From NCBI GenBank assembly GCA_966111775.1, contig CBHWBD010000073.1, forward strand, positions 1 to 22,192: a stretch of 22,192 nt of DNA, read 5' to 3'. Within the stretch, counting starts at the first letter, position 1; each line of letters begins with the position of its first letter. Of the stretch, positions 21,559 to 22,192 are shown one piece after another. Below the pieces are notes generated by a model that ran no database searches, was not told the DNA's origin, and saw only the letters and a program-made list of their open reading frames with translations. Origin of the DNA: Pelomonas sp966111775. Lineage in GTDB: Bacteria; Pseudomonadota; Gammaproteobacteria; Burkholderiales; Burkholderiaceae_C. The position numbers and the translations under genes were made by a program.

Positions 21559-21578
21559 TGTTCTTGCCTCTGCTCGGA

Positions 21579-22192
21579 TCAGGCGGGGATCTTGCTGAGC
21601 GCCACGTGCTTGAGCAACTCGACGACCGAGTTGTGCATGACGTCGGTGAAGGGCTTGGGATACAGGCCCATATAGAGCGTCGCCACGGCCAGCAGGCCGA
21701 GCATGACGAACTCGCGGCGGTTGATGTCGGTCAGCGCGCGCACGTCGTCATTGGCGATGTCGCCGAAGTAGACGCGCTTGATCATCCACAGCGTGTAGGC
21801 CGCACCGAAGACCAGGGCCGTCGCCGCGATGCCGCCCAGCCAGAAGTTGGCCTTGACGGTGCCGAGGATGACCATCCACTCGCCGACGAAGCCGGCCGTC
21901 GCGGGCAGGCCGCAATTGGCCATGCCGAAGAAGACGGCGAAAGCGGCGAAGGTGGGCATGGTGTTGACGACGCCACCGTAGGAGGCGATCTCACGCGAGT
22001 GCACGCGGTCGTAGAGCACACCGATGCACAGGAACATCGCGCCCGACACGAAGCCGTGGGAAATCATCTGCACCAGGCCGCCGGAGACGCCCAGTTCGTT
22101 GAAGATGAAGAAGCCCAGGGTCACGAAGCCCATGTGGGCGATGGACGAGTAGGCCACCAGCTTCTTCATGTCCTTCTGCACCAGGGCCACGA
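21579..22192 (-). CDS. nuoM: NADH-quinone oxidoreductase subunit M, C-terminal fragment (cut by window edge)
   Basis: The last 203 codons of the complex I subunit M are present; the full protein is normally near 490-500 residues, so about 60 percent lies beyond the right edge. The fragment opens with QKDMKKLVAYSSIAHMGFV, the conserved helix region shared by antiporter-like subunits. It continues with MISHGFVSGAMFLCIGVLYDRVHSR, ANCGLPATAGFVGEWMVI and LWMIKRVYFGD before a final hydrophobic segment (MLGLLAVATLYMGLYPKPF). The stop lies 20 bases before nuoN. It is one of the proton-translocating subunits of the inner membrane. Identification is secure from these motifs and from gene order. Confidence 0.97.
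   Translation of the reverse strand, partial: VALVQKDMKKLVAYSSIAHMGFVTLGFFIFNELGVSGGLVQMISHGFVSGAMFLCIGVLYDRVHSREIASYGGVVNTMPTFAAFAVFFGMANCGLPATAGFVGEWMVILGTVKANFWLGGIAATALVFGAAYTLWMIKRVYFGDIANDDVRALTDINRREFVMLGLLAVATLYMGLYPKPFTDVMHNSVVELLKHVALSKIPA

Noticed and set aside
20008..21675. Long plus-strand open frame opposite nuoN and the end of nuoM
   Set aside because: His/Gln/Asp/Gly-rich shadow translation; it spans two real genes and has no recognisable domain.
1..22192. Defence island, CRISPR, prophage, transposon or biosynthetic cluster
   Set aside because: I looked for transposases, integrases, direct-repeat arrays, terminal repeats, toxin-antitoxin pairs and large modular enzymes and saw none; base composition and coding style look uniform across the window.

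Overview
This is a GC-rich (roughly two thirds G+C by eye), gene-dense piece of a bacterial chromosome, most likely from a betaproteobacterium of the order Burkholderiales. Three things point there: the nuoM-nuoN-DUF2818-NUDIX order, the Bug-family periplasmic receptor, and the short-chain (SDR) type threonine dehydrogenase paired with kbl. The family-level placement is inference. I see no tRNA, rRNA, CRISPR array, insertion sequence, phage gene or toxin-antitoxin pair, and no gene-free stretch above about 150 bases.

Layout from left to right. (1) Positions 1-1234, minus: an RND efflux operon (periplasmic adaptor, then the first 18 codons of the pump), preceded by a striking concentric inverted repeat at 1247-1289. 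(2) 1386-3026, minus: a CBS-domain protein, an intrinsic terminator, then aroC (chorismate synthase) with signs of a leaderless start. (3) 3100-5186, plus: metY (O-acetylhomoserine sulfhydrylase) overlapping an alpha/beta hydrolase. (4) 5171-7808: a Baeyer-Villiger-type flavin monooxygenase (minus), divergent from a small Mpo1-like (DUF962) membrane protein (plus), which meets a MipA/OmpV outer-membrane protein (minus). (5) 7845-11642: the threonine-to-glycine pathway kbl-tdh (minus), divergent from an XRE-cupin regulator and a Bug-type solute receptor (plus), with a perfect 16-bp palindrome between the two arms. (6) 11614-14708: a BrkB/YihY membrane protein (minus), head to head with DUF2069 and a D-2-hydroxyacid (2-hydroxyglutarate-type) FAD dehydrogenase (plus). 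(7) 14686-19083, minus: a complete second RND operon (lipoprotein adaptor and AcrB-like pump). (8) 19193-22192, minus: the 3' end of the nuo operon (nuoM fragment, nuoN, DUF2818, NUDIX hydrolase).

The genes are mostly core metabolism, envelope transport and respiration. Within modules, genes are joined by start/stop overlaps: metY-hydrolase, kbl-tdh, DUF2069-FAD dehydrogenase and DUF2818-NUDIX. All four convergent gene pairs also overlap at their 3' ends, leaving no room for ordinary intrinsic terminators.

I did not find an unmistakable new biological system. The best leads are regulatory: the palindrome between kbl and the XRE-cupin gene, with a linked orphan Bug receptor; the concentric inverted repeat before the first efflux operon; the terminator followed by a leaderless-looking aroC; and a hairpin that would hide the ribosome binding site of the Bug gene.
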